NCBI GenBank assembly: GCA_019753125.1
Contig: JAIELH010000026.1
Coordinates: 18,262 to 82,261, forward strand
DNA from: Gallionellaceae bacterium
GTDB lineage: Bacteria; Pseudomonadota; Gammaproteobacteria; Burkholderiales; Gallionellaceae
Length of the DNA: 64,000 nucleotides
Direction: 5' to 3'
Below the pieces are notes generated by a model. It did no database searches, had not been told where the DNA came from, and worked only from the letters and a program-made list of their open reading frames with translations. The position numbers and the translations under genes are program-made. Below are positions 1 to 11,009 of the stretch, piece by piece; within the stretch, counting starts at the first letter, position 1; each line of letters starts with the position of its first letter.

Positions 1-2
1 TG

Positions 3-575
3 CAAAGCAGCCAAACAAACAGCTATCCGGCAAGTATCCGCAAGTTAGAATCAGGCAACCTCATTCTGGTTGGCATGATGGGGTCCGGAAAAACCACGAT
101 GGGAAGGTTGCTGGCCAAGCATCTGGGCAAGACCTTTATCGACAGTGATGAAGAAATCCAGAAACGTACCGGTGTAACCATTCAGCACATATTTGATGTT
201 GAAGGCGAGGCGGGTTTCCGCCAGCGCGAAACGGTTGTGCTTTATGACCTGGTTCAACAAGATAATTTGGTGTTGGCAACCGGTGGCGGCGCGATCCTGT
301 CGGAGCAAAACCGTGCGATGCTGCAACAGAATGGCATCGTTATTTATTTGAAGACAGGCGTGCCGGATTTGTTGCAGCGCACCCGGCATGACCGCAATCG
401 CCCGTTGTTGCAGACCGGCGATCCATATGCCAAATTGACGGAGCTGCATCAGCAGCGCGATCCGCTGTACCAGCAGGTTGCGGATGTTGTCATTCAGAGC
501 GGCAAGCAGAGCGTGCACGCCTTGATGTTGCGCTTGGTGGATGAAATAGGGTTGTTCAGAAAAAACAGCGCTTAG
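3..575 (+). CDS. aroK: Shikimate kinase, 5' end cut by window edge
   Basis: GMMGSGKTTMGRLLAKHLGKTFIDSDEEIQ P-loop and shikimate kinase motifs. The frame stays open upstream of ATG 75 to the window edge (..SIRKLESGNLILVGMMGSGKT), so the true start lies upstream. Followed by aroB. Confidence 0.93.
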   Translation, partial: QSSQTNSYPASIRKLESGNLILVGMMGSGKTTMGRLLAKHLGKTFIDSDEEIQKRTGVTIQHIFDVEGEAGFRQRETVVLYDLVQQDNLVLATGGGAILSEQNRAMLQQNGIVIYLKTGVPDLLQRTRHDRNRPLLQTGDPYAKLTELHQQRDPLYQQVADVVIQSGKQSVHALMLRLVDEIGLFRKNSA

Positions 576-603
576 GGAGTTGGCAATTCTTAATGTACCA
601 ATT

Positions 604-706
604 AGAAGGAGAAGGGATAAGGGTGAAGGGTTGAAGGGTAAAACCCTCACCCCATTTATTCGGAGAGGCGGTTTTACCCTTCTCCCTTCCCTCTTCTCCC
701 TTCACC
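604..706. repeat. Inverted pair of 7-bp-period degenerate repeats (GGNNAAG type) between aroK and aroB
   Basis: Left arm GGAGAAG GGATAAG GGTGAAG GGTTGAAG GGTAAAACC. Right arm reverse complement GGTGAAG GGAGAAG AGGGAAG GGAGAAG GGTAAAACC. Confidence 0.85.
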
Positions 707-759
707 ATAAAATGTATATTAGTAATTTCATTCCCACTTGGTAAATTTACCGGAAGATT

Positions 760-1845
760 ATGCAAACACTGACAGTGGGATTGGGAGAACGCAGTTATCC
801 GATATATATCGGCAGTGGCTTGCTCGGCCAAGCCGGGTTGCTGCAAAGCGTTTTGCCGCGCAAGCGGGCGGCCATCGTCACCAATACCACGGTCGCGCCG
901 CTGTATCTGGAAAAGCTCCGGCAGACTTTGCAGCATATCGGCGTCAGCAGTGTGCCGGTCATCTTGCCGGATGGCGAGGAGTATAAAAACACCGGTACGC
1001 TGAACCTGATTTACGACGCGTTGCTCACCCATCGCTGTGAGCGGACCACGCCGCTGATCGCACTTGGAGGCGGTGTGATCGGCGACATGACCGGTTATGC
1101 CGCAGCGACCTATTTGCGCGGCGTGCCGTTCATCCAGGTGCCGACCACGCTGCTCGCGCAGGTGGATTCTTCGGTGGGCGGCAAGACCGGCATCAATCAT
1201 CCGCTCGGCAAAAACATGATCGGCGCTTTCTATCAGCCGCAACTGGTGCTGGCCGACATCGATACGCTGAATACCTTGCCGGACAACGAGCTTGCGGCGG
1301 GGATTGCCGAGGTCATCAAGTACGGCCTGATCCGCGACCTGCCTTTTTTCGAATGGCTGGAGCAGAACATCGAGAAGCTGCTGGCGCGCGATACTGCCGC
1401 GTTGCAATACGCGATTGCGCGCAGCTGCCAGAATAAGGCCGATGTCGTTGCGGCAGACGAACGCGAAAGCGGCGAACGTGCTTTGCTGAATCTGGGGCAT
1501 ACCTTCGGCCATGCGATCGAATCCGGTATGGGCTATGGCAACTGGCTGCATGGCGAAGGTGTTGCGGCGGGGACAATCATGGCGGCGGATCTGTCGCGGC
1601 GCCTGGGCTGGATCGGCGCGCAGGATGTGTTGCGCATCCGCAAATTATTCGAACGGGCAAAGTTGCCTGTCGTCGCTCCCGATCTGGGCGCTGAAAAATA
1701 TCTCGAGCTGATGGGGCTGGACAAAAAAGTGGAAGGCGGGAAAATACGTTTCGTGCTGCTCAAGGAAATCGGCCGCGCCGTGGTTTATGGCGATGTGCCG
1801 GACGATTTGTTGCGCCAGACTCTGGAGGCATCGGTACGTGACTGA
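760..1845 (+). CDS. aroB: 3-dehydroquinate synthase
   Basis: Full-length ORF with [50 protein letters not shown]. Confidence 0.97.
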   Translation: MQTLTVGLGERSYPIYIGSGLLGQAGLLQSVLPRKRAAIVTNTTVAPLYLEKLRQTLQHIGVSSVPVILPDGEEYKNTGTLNLIYDALLTHRCERTTPLIALGGGVIGDMTGYAAATYLRGVPFIQVPTTLLAQVDSSVGGKTGINHPLGKNMIGAFYQPQLVLADIDTLNTLPDNELAAGIAEVIKYGLIRDLPFFEWLEQNIEKLLARDTAALQYAIARSCQNKADVVAADERESGERALLNLGHTFGHAIESGMGYGNWLHGEGVAAGTIMAADLSRRLGWIGAQDVLRIRKLFERAKLPVVAPDLGAEKYLELMGLDKKVEGGKIRFVLLKEIGRAVVYGDVPDDLLRQTLEASVRD

Positions 1846-2971
1846 TCTGGCGAGTTACGCCGTCAGCGAGAAGAACTCGCGCGGGCGGAAAATTGCTGAA
1901 GAGGCCCCGCAGGGGCGTAGCGAGTTCCAGCGCGACCGCGACCGTATCGTTCATTCCGCCGCCTTCCGCCGCCTCGAATACAAGACGCAGGTATTCGTGA
2001 ACCATGAAGGCGACCTGTTTCGCACCCGCCTCACCCATAGCATCGAAGTCGCGCAAATCGCCCGTTCGATAGCGCGCCGCCTGAATCTGAACGAAGACCT
2101 TGCCGAGGCTATTTCGCTTGCGCATGATTTGGGGCATACCCCGTTCGGCCATGCCGGTCAGGATGCGCTGAATGCCTGCATGAAAGCCTATGGCGGCTTC
2201 GAGCACAACCTGCAATCGCTGCGGGTGGTGGACTTGCTGGAAGAACGCTATGCCGCATTCGACGGGCTGAATCTGTGTTTTGAAACCCGCGAAGGCATAC
2301 TCAAACACTGCTCGGCGGGGAATGCAGCACAACTGGGCGAGCTGGGCGAACGCTTTTTGAATAACCGCCGGCCCTCGCTGGAAGCGCAGGTTGCCAACCT
2401 TGCCGACGAAATTGCCTACAACAACCATGATGTGGATGATGGTCTGCGTTCCGGACTGATCACGCTCGAACAGCTTGCCGCAGTTCCGCTGGTAGCGGAG
2501 CATCTGGAAGAGGTGCGCAGCGCCTACCCCGGTCTGGCTGGCCGGCGCGTGGTGCATGAAGCCGTGCGGCGCATGATCAATACGCTGGTATCGGATTTAA
2601 TCCGGCAGAGCGAACGCAATATCGGCAACAACAGTCCTGCCACGCTGGAAGAGGTGCGCAGCGCGCCGGCGATGATTGCCTTCAGCGATGAAATGAATGA
2701 ACAACAGCGTGTGCTGAAGAGTTTTTTGCACACCCATTTGTACCGCCACTATCGCGTGTTGCGCATGAGCGCCAAGGCGCAGCGCATCATCAGCGACTTG
2801 TTCGGCATATTCATGGCGGACAGCCGTCTGTTGCCGCCGCAGTTCCAATATCAGGCAGAGTCGGACCGTGCCCGTGCCGTTGCCGACTATATTGCCGGCA
2901 TGACCGACCGCTACGCGATCCGCGAACACCGGCGGATTTTTGCGGTGGAAGAAGTGCCGGTCGGTTTTTAG
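1838..2971 (+). CDS. dgt: dGTP triphosphohydrolase-like HD-domain protein
   Basis: [55 protein letters not shown] motifs; likely GTG start at 1838 overlapping the aroB stop. Confidence 0.9.
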   Translation: MTDLASYAVSEKNSRGRKIAEEAPQGRSEFQRDRDRIVHSAAFRRLEYKTQVFVNHEGDLFRTRLTHSIEVAQIARSIARRLNLNEDLAEAISLAHDLGHTPFGHAGQDALNACMKAYGGFEHNLQSLRVVDLLEERYAAFDGLNLCFETREGILKHCSAGNAAQLGELGERFLNNRRPSLEAQVANLADEIAYNNHDVDDGLRSGLITLEQLAAVPLVAEHLEEVRSAYPGLAGRRVVHEAVRRMINTLVSDLIRQSERNIGNNSPATLEEVRSAPAMIAFSDEMNEQQRVLKSFLHTHLYRHYRVLRMSAKAQRIISDLFGIFMADSRLLPPQFQYQAESDRARAVADYIAGMTDRYAIREHRRIFAVEEVPVGF

Positions 2972-3023
2972 CCGGGATACCTGCCTACGCAGTTAACGGA
3001 CGGTTTGTCTCTGCATCCTGGCG

Positions 3024-4646
3024 TTATACCGGCGCGAAGCTGACGCGCTCGTAATCGACTCCGCGCCCCACACTCAAGACCATTTTGACGTTTTCCGCTT
3101 CGCCGCTCTGGTGCAGTATTGCGATCACGCGCCCCGCCTGGAAATAGTCACGCGGGATAATCAGGCTGGCGGGCGAATTGAGCGCCGCAACAGCCTGCAA
3201 TAGAAATGCCGGGAGATATCTGTCGGATACGGACAGATTTACTCCGGTTGCACGTATGCTGACTGCCTTGGCGACGCCGGGCAGATAACGCACGCCGATT
3301 TGCAATTGCCCGGCACGCGATACGTTTGCCCAAGCGGTCACCCCCAGTATGAAAATGTCCGCATCGCTGGGCCGTAGTCCGACCAGTTGGTTGTAGTTCA
3401 GTCTGCCGCCGAAAGTGTCCTGGCGTGTGAGGCGCGCGCCCATAACGCTCTCATTGTCGAGCTGCCAGGTTTCCAGCGGGTAGCCCATCTCCAGCAGTTC
3501 CTTGTTTTGCGCATCTTGCAAAGCCTTGTCGAAGGCTTCGGCCCGGTGGAGTGAAGCGCTGTCCCTGGCAATATCCCGCGCGGGTTGTTTGAACGGCTTT
3601 CCGGACAGGTGCGCATAAATGCTTTCCGGTTTATAGCAAAGCTGGGTTTGTTTGGCGACCGGGCGCCGTTCGGTATGGCGTATATTGAGATCATCGCACC
3701 AGCACTGGTGCAGCAAAGACAGGAATTCAATGCAATCATGGCTGCTGCTATGGTCGCACAGGTTGGCCTGCCGGGGAGTCTGGCCTTGTTGCAGCAGAAT
3801 AGTCTTGACGCGCAGCAGCTTGGAGAGCGGAACCATTGCCAGGTAGCGCATGCTGCTGCTGTGCGCCACTTGTTTGACGGGTTGCAAGCCCCGGGTGCTC
3901 GACAGGTCCACTGCAAGCGGAGGCGCGTCACCCTTGCTGACGGTATAACTGTGCTCCACAGTGACGGTATTGCTCCATTGCGCCAGCCAGCGATCCAGCA
4001 ACTGCAACTGCGAACGGGTCAGTTCGGCGGGGCGCGCATAACAGGCGAGCAGGGTTTTGACATAGATGCTGCGGCAACTGCCGCGCGACTGGGTGGCGCT
4101 CAGCGGATCGTCCACATCCGCCTGTTGCAGGCCTTGTTCTTCGGCAAAAGCATACAGCTCATGCAGTTGATGCCATAGTTTTGGCTCGAACTCATAGCCG
4201 GTGCGCAAGTGCTCGAAGATCTCCAGCCCGCTATACAGCAGGCAGCGTTGGCACAGCAATGCGCCATGTTTGCCGAGCTGCTTGTCGCCGGCCATATAGG
4301 CTTGCAGGCAACGCTGATAGCCCAACACCATCGCCTGCCAGAGTTGCACGATGGCAACAAAAACCATTAGTTCACTTTCATTCAACGGCAGCGGCCGGGC
4401 AATCAATTTTTTGGCGTAATCGTCCTGCACATAGCCGACGGTCTCGCGCAGCAGTTCCAGCGCATTCAAACGCTCCAGTCCGCGCATCGGGTAGCGGTTG
4501 AGCTCGTTGATCTGGGTGAGCAGCAGGCTGTGCGCCAGTTGCAGGTTGGTCAGTTGCAGTTGCCCGAGCCATTGCGCGCAACCCGCCGCATCCTTGAAAA
4601 CAGGATTGGCGCGATCGTCAGTGGGTTCGAGCGGCAGGGTCAGCAT
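3024..4646 (-). CDS. Conserved hypothetical protein (540 aa), possibly PilZ-like C-terminus
   Basis: Long uninterrupted ORF with coding-like composition; family not confidently recognised. Confidence 0.7.
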   Translation of the reverse strand: MLTLPLEPTDDRANPVFKDAAGCAQWLGQLQLTNLQLAHSLLLTQINELNRYPMRGLERLNALELLRETVGYVQDDYAKKLIARPLPLNESELMVFVAIVQLWQAMVLGYQRCLQAYMAGDKQLGKHGALLCQRCLLYSGLEIFEHLRTGYEFEPKLWHQLHELYAFAEEQGLQQADVDDPLSATQSRGSCRSIYVKTLLACYARPAELTRSQLQLLDRWLAQWSNTVTVEHSYTVSKGDAPPLAVDLSSTRGLQPVKQVAHSSSMRYLAMVPLSKLLRVKTILLQQGQTPRQANLCDHSSSHDCIEFLSLLHQCWCDDLNIRHTERRPVAKQTQLCYKPESIYAHLSGKPFKQPARDIARDSASLHRAEAFDKALQDAQNKELLEMGYPLETWQLDNESVMGARLTRQDTFGGRLNYNQLVGLRPSDADIFILGVTAWANVSRAGQLQIGVRYLPGVAKAVSIRATGVNLSVSDRYLPAFLLQAVAALNSPASLIIPRDYFQAGRVIAILHQSGEAENVKMVLSVGRGVDYERVSFAPV

Positions 4647-4697
4647 GGCTGTTATTTTTGTTTCAAGCTGGCGCTCTTCATCAGGAGCGCTTCCCGG

Positions 4698-4784
4698 TCA
4701 AGGGGGCTTGAGGGCTGTGGGCTGAGGAAAATCCCCGCCCCTGTTTTGGTTCAGCCCTCAGCACTCTAACCTCTAACCTCATAG
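4698..4784. repeat. Inverted pair of 7-bp-period repeats
   Basis: TGAGGGC TGTGGGC TGAGGAA opposite CTCAGCA CTCTAAC CTCTAAC CTCATAG; overlaps the stop codon of the 4779 gene. Confidence 0.7.
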
Positions 4785-7700
4785 CAACACTCTTTCAATG
4801 CCGCCATGATTCGCGTTCTGGACATAATTTTCCAGCCAGTTTGCACCGAGCAAATGCCTGGCCATTTCGACAACTATATAGTCCGGTGTCGTGCCGCTGT
4901 CGTCGTTGTAACGTGACAAACCCTGATAGCAGGCCGGGCAGGAGGTGAGTATCTTGATTTCGCCGGCAAAGCCATCGGCCCGTAGCGAGTTGGCGCCTTT
5001 GCGCATTTCCTCTTCCTTGCGGAAACGCACCTGCGTGGCAATGTGCGGCAGCGCAACGCCAAAGCTGCCGGATTCTCCGCAGCAGCGGTCATTGAGCGGC
5101 ACATCGGTTCCCATCAACTGGCTTGTTACTTTGAGAGGTTGATAGGTTTTCATCGGCGAGTGGCAGGGGTCGTGGTACATGTAGCGCACACCGGTGGGAG
5201 TTTCCAGTTTTACACCCTTCTCAAGCAGATATTCGTGGATGTCGAGCAGTCGGCAACCGGGAAAGATTTTTTCGAACTGGTATTTCATCAGTTGATCCAT
5301 GCAGGTGCCGCACGACAGGATGATCGTCTTGATGTCGAGATAGTTCAGCGTGTTTGCGACACGGTGGAACAGCACACGGTTGTCGGTGGTAATTTTGCTG
5401 CCCTGCTCCTCATGGCCGGCGGCAGCCTGCGGGTAACCGCAGCACAGGTAACCCGGCGGCAATACGGTGATGGCCCCCATTTCATATAGCATCGCCTGTG
5501 TCGCCAATCCTACCTGGCTGAACAGCCGTTCCGAGCCGCAGCCGGGAAAATAAAATACCGCTTCGCTATTTTCGTTCAGCTTGCGCGGGTTGCGGATGAT
5601 CGGCACGATGCTGCTGTCCTCGATGTCGAGCAATGCGCGCGAAGTTTTCTTGGGCAGGCCGCCCGGCATCGGCTTGTTGAAAAAGTGGATTACTTGCGCC
5701 TTGACTGGCGCGCCCCCGACGGTGGCCGGCGGGTGTTTGGTCAGGTTGCCCAGCAAGCCGAGCCGCCTGGCAATTTGATAGCCGAGGCGCTGTCCTTTAT
5801 AAGCCCACTCGATCATCACCTTGCGTATCAGCTTGATGGTGGCAGGGTCGGTGCTGTTGAGGAATAACATTGAAGCCGCGCTGACCGGGTTGAATTTCTT
5901 TTTGCCCAGTTTGCGCAGGAAATTACGCATCGCTACCGACACATCGCCAAAGTCGATATCCACCGGGCAGGGGCTCTTGCACTTGTGGCAGATCGTGCAA
6001 TGATCGGCGACATCGCCGAATTCGGCGAAGTGCTGTATCGAAACGCCGCGGCGCGTTTGTTCCTCATATAAGAACGCCTCGATCAGCAACGAGGTGGCGA
6101 GGATTTTGTTGCGCGGCGAATACAGCAGGTTGGCGCGCGGCACGTGGGTGTTGCATGCCGGCTTGCATTTGCCGCAACGCAAACAATCCTTGATCGAATC
6201 GGATATCTGGCCCAGCTCGCTTTTTTCCAGGATCAGGCTTTCCAGCTCCATTAAATTAAAGCTGGGGGTGTAGGCGCGCTCCAGATTGCTGCCCTTGAGC
6301 AGTTTGCCCTTGTTGAAGCGCCCTTCCGGATCGATCTGCTGCTTGTAGGCAGTAAATGCGGCGATTTCGTGCGGGTCAAGAAAATCGAATTTGGTGATGC
6401 CGATGCCGTGTTCGCCGGAGATCACGCCGCCCAGATCTTTCGCCAGTTGCATGATGCGATCCACCGCGCCATAGGCCTGTTGCAGCATCGCGTAATCGTC
6501 CGAATTGACCGGGATGTTGGTGTGCACGTTGCCGTCGCCGGCGTGCATGTGCAATGCGACAAACACGCGGCTTTTCAGCACGCCCTGATGGATCGCGTTG
6601 CACTGGTCGAGAATCGGTTGATAGGTGTTGCCGCTGAACATCTGGCGCAACGGTTCGCGCAACTCGCGTTTCCATGAGGCGCGGATGCTGTGGTCTTGCA
6701 GGGCGTGGAAGATAGAGCTGGTAGCAAGAGGCAGGGTTGGGCTACCCGCTACTGGCCACTCGCTACTGGCTGCATCAAGATTGTCCAGCAGCCACTGCCA
6801 GCGTTTGCGCACTCCGGCGAGCAGGCGTTGCGCTTCCTGCGGGCGGTTGCCGAGCAGTTCCGCATCGCCAAGCTGGGCGTCGTCCTGGTAATGCAGCGGC
6901 AATTCGCCGCTGAAGAATTCATCCAGCGCATCCAGCAGCTTGAGCTTGTTGTGCAGTGACAATTCGATGTTGATGCGCTCGATGCCGTCGCAGTAATCGC
7001 CCATGCGCGGCAGCGGGATCACCACATCTTCGTTGACCTTGAATGCGTTGGTATGTTTTGCGATCGCGGCGGTGCGCGCGCGATCCAGCCAGAATTTCTT
7101 GCGCGCCTCGGCAGATACGGCGATGAAGCCTTCGCCGCTGCGCAGGTTGGCCAGCCGCACAATCTCCGAAGCGGCGGCAGCGGCAGCATCCGCATCATCG
7201 CTCACCACATCGGCGATCAGCACCATCTTTGGGTGCGTGCCGCGTTTGGATTTGGTGGCGTAGCCCACCGCTTTCAGGTAGCGCTCGTCGAGGTGCTCCA
7301 GCCCGGCCAGGAAAACCTGGGACGGGGGAAGGGGGAAGGGCGAAGGGGGGGGGGTGCGCTTATCAAATAATGAAGTGATCTCGATGATCGCCGGCACCGC
7401 TTCGCGCACCTGGCCGAAAAATTCCAGGCACACGGTGCGCGTGTGCTTATGTGCGCGGTGCAGGATGAAACGCGCCGAGGTGATGATGCCGTCGCAGCCT
7501 TCCTTCTGGATGCCGGGCAGACCGGACAGGAATTTGTCGGTGACATCCTTGCCGAGCCCGGCCTTGCGGAATGCGCCACCGTGGATGGTCAGTATTTCCG
7601 GTTCACCGTGCGGCGTTTTGCCATCCTGCCCCAAACGGCTGATGCGGAACTGGGCGGTTTCTGCATCGTGGATTTTGCCGAGATTGTGGTTCAGGCGTTC

Positions 7701-8693
7701 CACCAGCATCCAGTTGCCGTCTGGCGTCACCATTTTCCACGATGCCAGGTTATCCAGCGCGGTGCCCCACAGCACCGCCTTCTTGCCGCCAGCGTTCATT
7801 GCCACGTTGCCGCCGATGCAGCAGGCGTCCGCCGAAGTCGGGTCGACCGCAAACACCAGGCCATTGTTGTCGGCCGCCTCCATCACGCGCCGTGTGACGG
7901 CGCCTGCGCCGCAGTGGATCGTGGCGTAAGGCTCTTGCAGCCCGGGCAAAACAAGAGGCTCGATCGGAGAAAGCGTGTCCAGTTTTTCGGTGTTGATGAC
8001 GGCGGCATGCTTGGTGAGCGGCACTGCGCCGCCGGTATAGCCGGTGCCGCCGCCGCGCGGGATGATGGTCAGGCCAAGTTCGATGCAGGCGCGCACCAGC
8101 GGCGCAACTTCTTCTTCGGCATCGGGATGCAATACCACAAACGGATATTCCACACGCCAGTCGGTGGCGTCGGTGACGTGCGATACGCGCGCCAGCCCGT
8201 CGAACTGGATGTTGTCCTTGCGCGTGATGCGGCTCAACACGCGCAATGCGCGCCTGCGCAACTGCAAGGTGTGCTCGAATTCAGCGGAGAATTGGTCGAT
8301 TGCCGCGCCGGCCAGCTCCAGCAGGCGTTTTACCTTGTCGTTGTGGTTGCGGCCGCTACGCTGAACATCGTCTTCGCCGACGTTAGTCTTCACCGCACCT
8401 TCGGTGTCCTGGCGGCGCGCTTCGATGGCATTCAGGCGGTGATGCAGCGCGCCGATCAGCGCCTCGCGCCGTTCGCGGTTGGCGAGCAGGTCGTCTTCCA
8501 GATACGGGTTGCGTGTCAGCACCCAGATATCGCCCAGCACTTCGTACAGCATTTGCGCCGAGCGTCCGGTGCGCCGCTCTTCGCGTAGCGTGTCGATGAT
8601 GTCCCATGCCTCGGCGCCGAGAATGCGCAGGACGATCTCGCGGTCAGAAAACGAGGTGTAGTTGTAGGGGATTTCGCGCAAACGTGCCGTCAT
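4779..8693 (-). CDS. Large FAD-linked oxidase / 4Fe-4S (CCG-domain) oxidoreductase, D-lactate dehydrogenase/GlcD-GlpC-like fusion (DUF3683-type)
   Basis: FAD_binding_4 region ([17 protein letters not shown]), [16 protein letters not shown] and [15 protein letters not shown] Fe-S motifs, CCG-type [17 protein letters not shown]. Start placed at ATG 8693 ([20 protein letters not shown]). Confidence 0.88.
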   Translation of the reverse strand: MTARLREIPYNYTSFSDREIVLRILGAEAWDIIDTLREERRTGRSAQMLYEVLGDIWVLTRNPYLEDDLLANRERREALIGALHHRLNAIEARRQDTEGAVKTNVGEDDVQRSGRNHNDKVKRLLELAGAAIDQFSAEFEHTLQLRRRALRVLSRITRKDNIQFDGLARVSHVTDATDWRVEYPFVVLHPDAEEEVAPLVRACIELGLTIIPRGGGTGYTGGAVPLTKHAAVINTEKLDTLSPIEPLVLPGLQEPYATIHCGAGAVTRRVMEAADNNGLVFAVDPTSADACCIGGNVAMNAGGKKAVLWGTALDNLASWKMVTPDGNWMLVERLNHNLGKIHDAETAQFRISRLGQDGKTPHGEPEILTIHGGAFRKAGLGKDVTDKFLSGLPGIQKEGCDGIITSARFILHRAHKHTRTVCLEFFGQVREAVPAIIEITSLFDKRTPPPSPFPLPPSQVFLAGLEHLDERYLKAVGYATKSKRGTHPKMVLIADVVSDDADAAAAAASEIVRLANLRSGEGFIAVSAEARKKFWLDRARTAAIAKHTNAFKVNEDVVIPLPRMGDYCDGIERINIELSLHNKLKLLDALDEFFSGELPLHYQDDAQLGDAELLGNRPQEAQRLLAGVRKRWQWLLDNLDAASSEWPVAGSPTLPLATSSIFHALQDHSIRASWKRELREPLRQMFSGNTYQPILDQCNAIHQGVLKSRVFVALHMHAGDGNVHTNIPVNSDDYAMLQQAYGAVDRIMQLAKDLGGVISGEHGIGITKFDFLDPHEIAAFTAYKQQIDPEGRFNKGKLLKGSNLERAYTPSFNLMELESLILEKSELGQISDSIKDCLRCGKCKPACNTHVPRANLLYSPRNKILATSLLIEAFLYEEQTRRGVSIQHFAEFGDVADHCTICHKCKSPCPVDIDFGDVSVAMRNFLRKLGKKKFNPVSAASMLFLNSTDPATIKLIRKVMIEWAYKGQRLGYQIARRLGLLGNLTKHPPATVGGAPVKAQVIHFFNKPMPGGLPKKTSRALLDIEDSSIVPIIRNPRKLNENSEAVFYFPGCGSERLFSQVGLATQAMLYEMGAITVLPPGYLCCGYPQAAAGHEEQGSKITTDNRVLFHRVANTLNYLDIKTIILSCGTCMDQLMKYQFEKIFPGCRLLDIHEYLLEKGVKLETPTGVRYMYHDPCHSPMKTYQPLKVTSQLMGTDVPLNDRCCGESGSFGVALPHIATQVRFRKEEEMRKGANSLRADGFAGEIKILTSCPACYQGLSRYNDDSGTTPDYIVVEMARHLLGANWLENYVQNANHGGIERVLL
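6721..6771. repeat. 7-bp-period repeat array inside the oxidoreductase CDS
   Basis: Minus strand AGCCAGT AGCGAGT GGCCAGT AGCGGGT AGCCCAA; encodes [18 protein letters not shown] in frame. Confidence 0.7.
7321..7354. repeat. 7-bp-period repeat plus a 10-nt homopolymer inside the oxidoreductase CDS
   Basis: Minus strand C10 then CCTTCGC CCTTCCC CCTTCCC CCGTCCC; encodes [13 protein letters not shown]. Confidence 0.75.
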
Positions 8694-8814
8694 GGTGTTC
8701 CTTATCCAAGATGTGCATTTTACCTTAGAGTCGATTTCAGCAGGCTTCAAATTCTGATTGAAATTGGCATTAACAAGTCCTTTATGCAGCGCCCGGCTCC
8801 TGCGGATAGAATGC

Positions 8815-9381
8815 ATGGGTATGAGCCATTCATCCGACACGACAGTACGGGTATTTTTTGCCTTATGGCCGACGGCTGCCGAATACGGTCAGATTGGTGC
8901 GTGGCAGAAACCGCTGATGAACCTGGCCGGCGGGCGGGCGATGCGTACGGATATGCTGCATGCCACGCTGGTGTTCGTCGGCGCAATCGGGCAGTCCAGG
9001 CTTGAAGCGTTGCAGCTTGCCGCGCAAGAAGTTGACGCGGCAGAGTTCGAGTTGTGCTTTGATGAGGCGCGCTACTGGGGGCACAACCATATCGTCTATG
9101 CCGCGCCCAAGCGCGTACCGCAACAACTGGTGCAACTGGTCGGCGCGCTGGAGCAGCGCTTGGCCGCGCATCATTTCAAGTTCGACCAGCGTGAACACAA
9201 GCCGCATATCACGCTGTTGCGCAACGCCCGCTGGAGCGCGCCGTTGCCGGTAATGCCGCCGGTGCGCTGGCAGATAAAGGATTTTGCGCTGGTGCAATCG
9301 GTGCAGCGGCAAGGCGCTTCCGCTTACCGGGTATTGGCGCGGTTTCCGCTGGCACAGCATTGCGCCAGCATCCTGCCATAA
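8815..9381 (+). CDS. thpR: RNA 2',3'-cyclic phosphodiesterase (2'-5' RNA ligase family)
   Basis: [22 protein letters not shown] and [11 protein letters not shown] (two HxT motifs). Confidence 0.9.
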   Translation: MGMSHSSDTTVRVFFALWPTAAEYGQIGAWQKPLMNLAGGRAMRTDMLHATLVFVGAIGQSRLEALQLAAQEVDAAEFELCFDEARYWGHNHIVYAAPKRVPQQLVQLVGALEQRLAAHHFKFDQREHKPHITLLRNARWSAPLPVMPPVRWQIKDFALVQSVQRQGASAYRVLARFPLAQHCASILP

Positions 9382-9436
9382 CCCTGTTGGGCGATGGTAT
9401 TATTGCGGCATCGTTAAAACACACCAAAATCAGGCT

Positions 9437-10171
9437 ATGCCGTCGCACCAGACTAAAATTGCAGCGGAAACCGATTGCGCAACTGTCAGTTGCGAAAATT
9501 GCGGCATATTCCAGCTCTGCCATTCGGTGGGCGGGGATACGGATCTGAGTGTGCTCGATACGATCGTAAAGAGCCGCAGGACGATGAAGCGCGGGGAGTT
9601 TTTATACCGGGCGGGGGATGCCTTTCGTGCGATCTATGCGATCCGTGGCGGGGTGATTAAAACTTCCATTTTTGCCAGTGATGGCGGTGCTCAAATAACC
9701 GGCTTCCATATTGCCGGCGAGGTGCTTGGGCTTGATGCGATCACAGCCGGGCGACATGGCTGCGATGCTGTCGCGATTGAAGCAGCCAGCGTTTGCGAAG
9801 TTCCGTTTGCCCTGTTCAAGGAACTCGGTAAGGAGTTTCCGGATTTGCCGTACAAAATGCTCGAAATCATGAGCCGCGATATTCTGCATAGCCATGAACT
9901 GATGCTGTTGCTGGGCAAAAAAAATGCCGAAGAACGCCTGGCTACCTATTTGCTGAATATGTCCAGCCGCATGGCAAAGCGCAGTTTCTCGGCCACGCAA
10001 CTCAATATGAACATGTCGCGCAGCGATATCGGCAATTATCTGGGAATGGCGGAAGAAACCGTATGCCGTACTTTCAGCCGCTTCCAGGAAGAAGGATTGC
10101 TTACGATACGACGCAAGCAAATCATATTAAACGACCTTGCCAGACTCAGGGCAAAGGTTTATCGTCGTTAG
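9437..10171 (+). CDS. fnr: Crp/Fnr-family regulator with FNR-type Fe-S cysteines
   Basis: CENCGIFQLC (CX2CX5C) plus the downstream Cys in ASVCEVPF; C-terminal HTH SRSDIGNYLGMAEETVCRTFSRFQEEGLL. Confidence 0.9.
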   Translation: MPSHQTKIAAETDCATVSCENCGIFQLCHSVGGDTDLSVLDTIVKSRRTMKRGEFLYRAGDAFRAIYAIRGGVIKTSIFASDGGAQITGFHIAGEVLGLDAITAGRHGCDAVAIEAASVCEVPFALFKELGKEFPDLPYKMLEIMSRDILHSHELMLLLGKKNAEERLATYLLNMSSRMAKRSFSATQLNMNMSRSDIGNYLGMAEETVCRTFSRFQEEGLLTIRRKQIILNDLARLRAKVYRR

Positions 10172-10213
10172 TGTCAGGCCGTTTTCGGCTTTAATCATCT
10201 TGAAGGAGTATTC

Positions 10214-10777
10214 ATGAAGAAATTATTGATGGCCGCTGCGGTTTTGACCGCTCCGTTTGTTGCCACATTTGCCAACGCCGGCGACGATGTGTTGTTGGGG
10301 GAAGCGCGCAAGGTGGCCGCAACGTTGCCGCCAAAACTCCTTGCTGCGTTGCAGGAGGAAATCAACAAATCCGGCCCCGAAGGCGCGATTTCGGTCTGCA
10401 AGGAGATGGCGCCAAAAGCGGCCGGCGAAGTATCACAGCAGACCGGGTGGAAGATCAAACGGGTTAGCCTCAAAGCGCGCAACGAGTCGCGCGCGACCCC
10501 CGACGCTTGGGAGAAAGCCGCTCTCGAAGATTTCGACAAGCGCGCCGCCGCGGGCGAGCCGCCAGCCCAGCTGGAAAAAGGCGAGAAGGTCGACAATGAA
10601 TACCGCTATGTCAAAGCGCTGCCGGTGCAGCCGCTCTGCCTCAACTGCCATGGGCCGGCAGATCAACTCGGCGCCGCCGTCAAGGCCGCTCTCGCGCAGC
10701 AATACCCCAATGATCGCGCAACCGGTTACGCCGCAGGCCAGATTCGCGGCGCGATCAGTGTGCGCAAACCGCTTTAA
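10214..10777 (+). CDS. Secreted DUF3365-type protein with one c-type heme motif
   Basis: N-terminal signal peptide; LCLNCHGP (CXXCH); C-terminal GYAAGQIRGAISVRKPL. Confidence 0.85.
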   Translation: MKKLLMAAAVLTAPFVATFANAGDDVLLGEARKVAATLPPKLLAALQEEINKSGPEGAISVCKEMAPKAAGEVSQQTGWKIKRVSLKARNESRATPDAWEKAALEDFDKRAAAGEPPAQLEKGEKVDNEYRYVKALPVQPLCLNCHGPADQLGAAVKAALAQQYPNDRATGYAAGQIRGAISVRKPL

Positions 10778-10812
10778 CCTTCTTGTATCTTATTGGCTGC
10801 ACTTGTGATGGT

Positions 10813-10950
10813 GCGTTCGATCCGGTTTTGCGTGCTCTTTATGAGCGCCCCGTTAAATCCGGCAAGCCGGAAAAGGTTGCACTGGTTGCCGGTACGCGCA
10901 AGTTCCAGACCATCCTGAATGCAATGGTTAAGCACAAAACCGTTGAATGA
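10813..10950 (+). pseudogene. C-terminal remnant of an IS110-family transposase
   Basis: Own translation: AFDPVLRALYERPVKSGKPEKVALVAGTRKFQTILNAMVKHKTVE*, resembling the IS110 C-terminus (NPVLRAFYERL..GKPKKVALVACMRKLLTILNAM). Absent from the ORF track. Confidence 0.8.
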
Positions 10951-11009
10951 ATCGCTTCATTTTGCTTGACATGAAAGACAGTTGCTGAAATTAAAGCGAA
11001 CAGGGCAAA

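Noticed and set aside
51-1551. Long minus-strand ORFs opposite aroK/aroB (199 aa, 331 aa)
   Set aside because: Shadow ORFs antisense to clear aroK/aroB coding; low-complexity or Arg/His/Gln-rich translations with no recognisable domain. The same reasoning applies to most other listed overlapping ORFs (e.g. 7443-8588, 16836-18263, 19187-20905, 31148-32383, 52599-54077).
8694-8840. Extended N-terminus of the 1353-aa oxidoreductase ORF
   Set aside because: The first 49 residues look non-coding and run toward the thpR start; ATG 8693 ([20 protein letters not shown]) is a better start.
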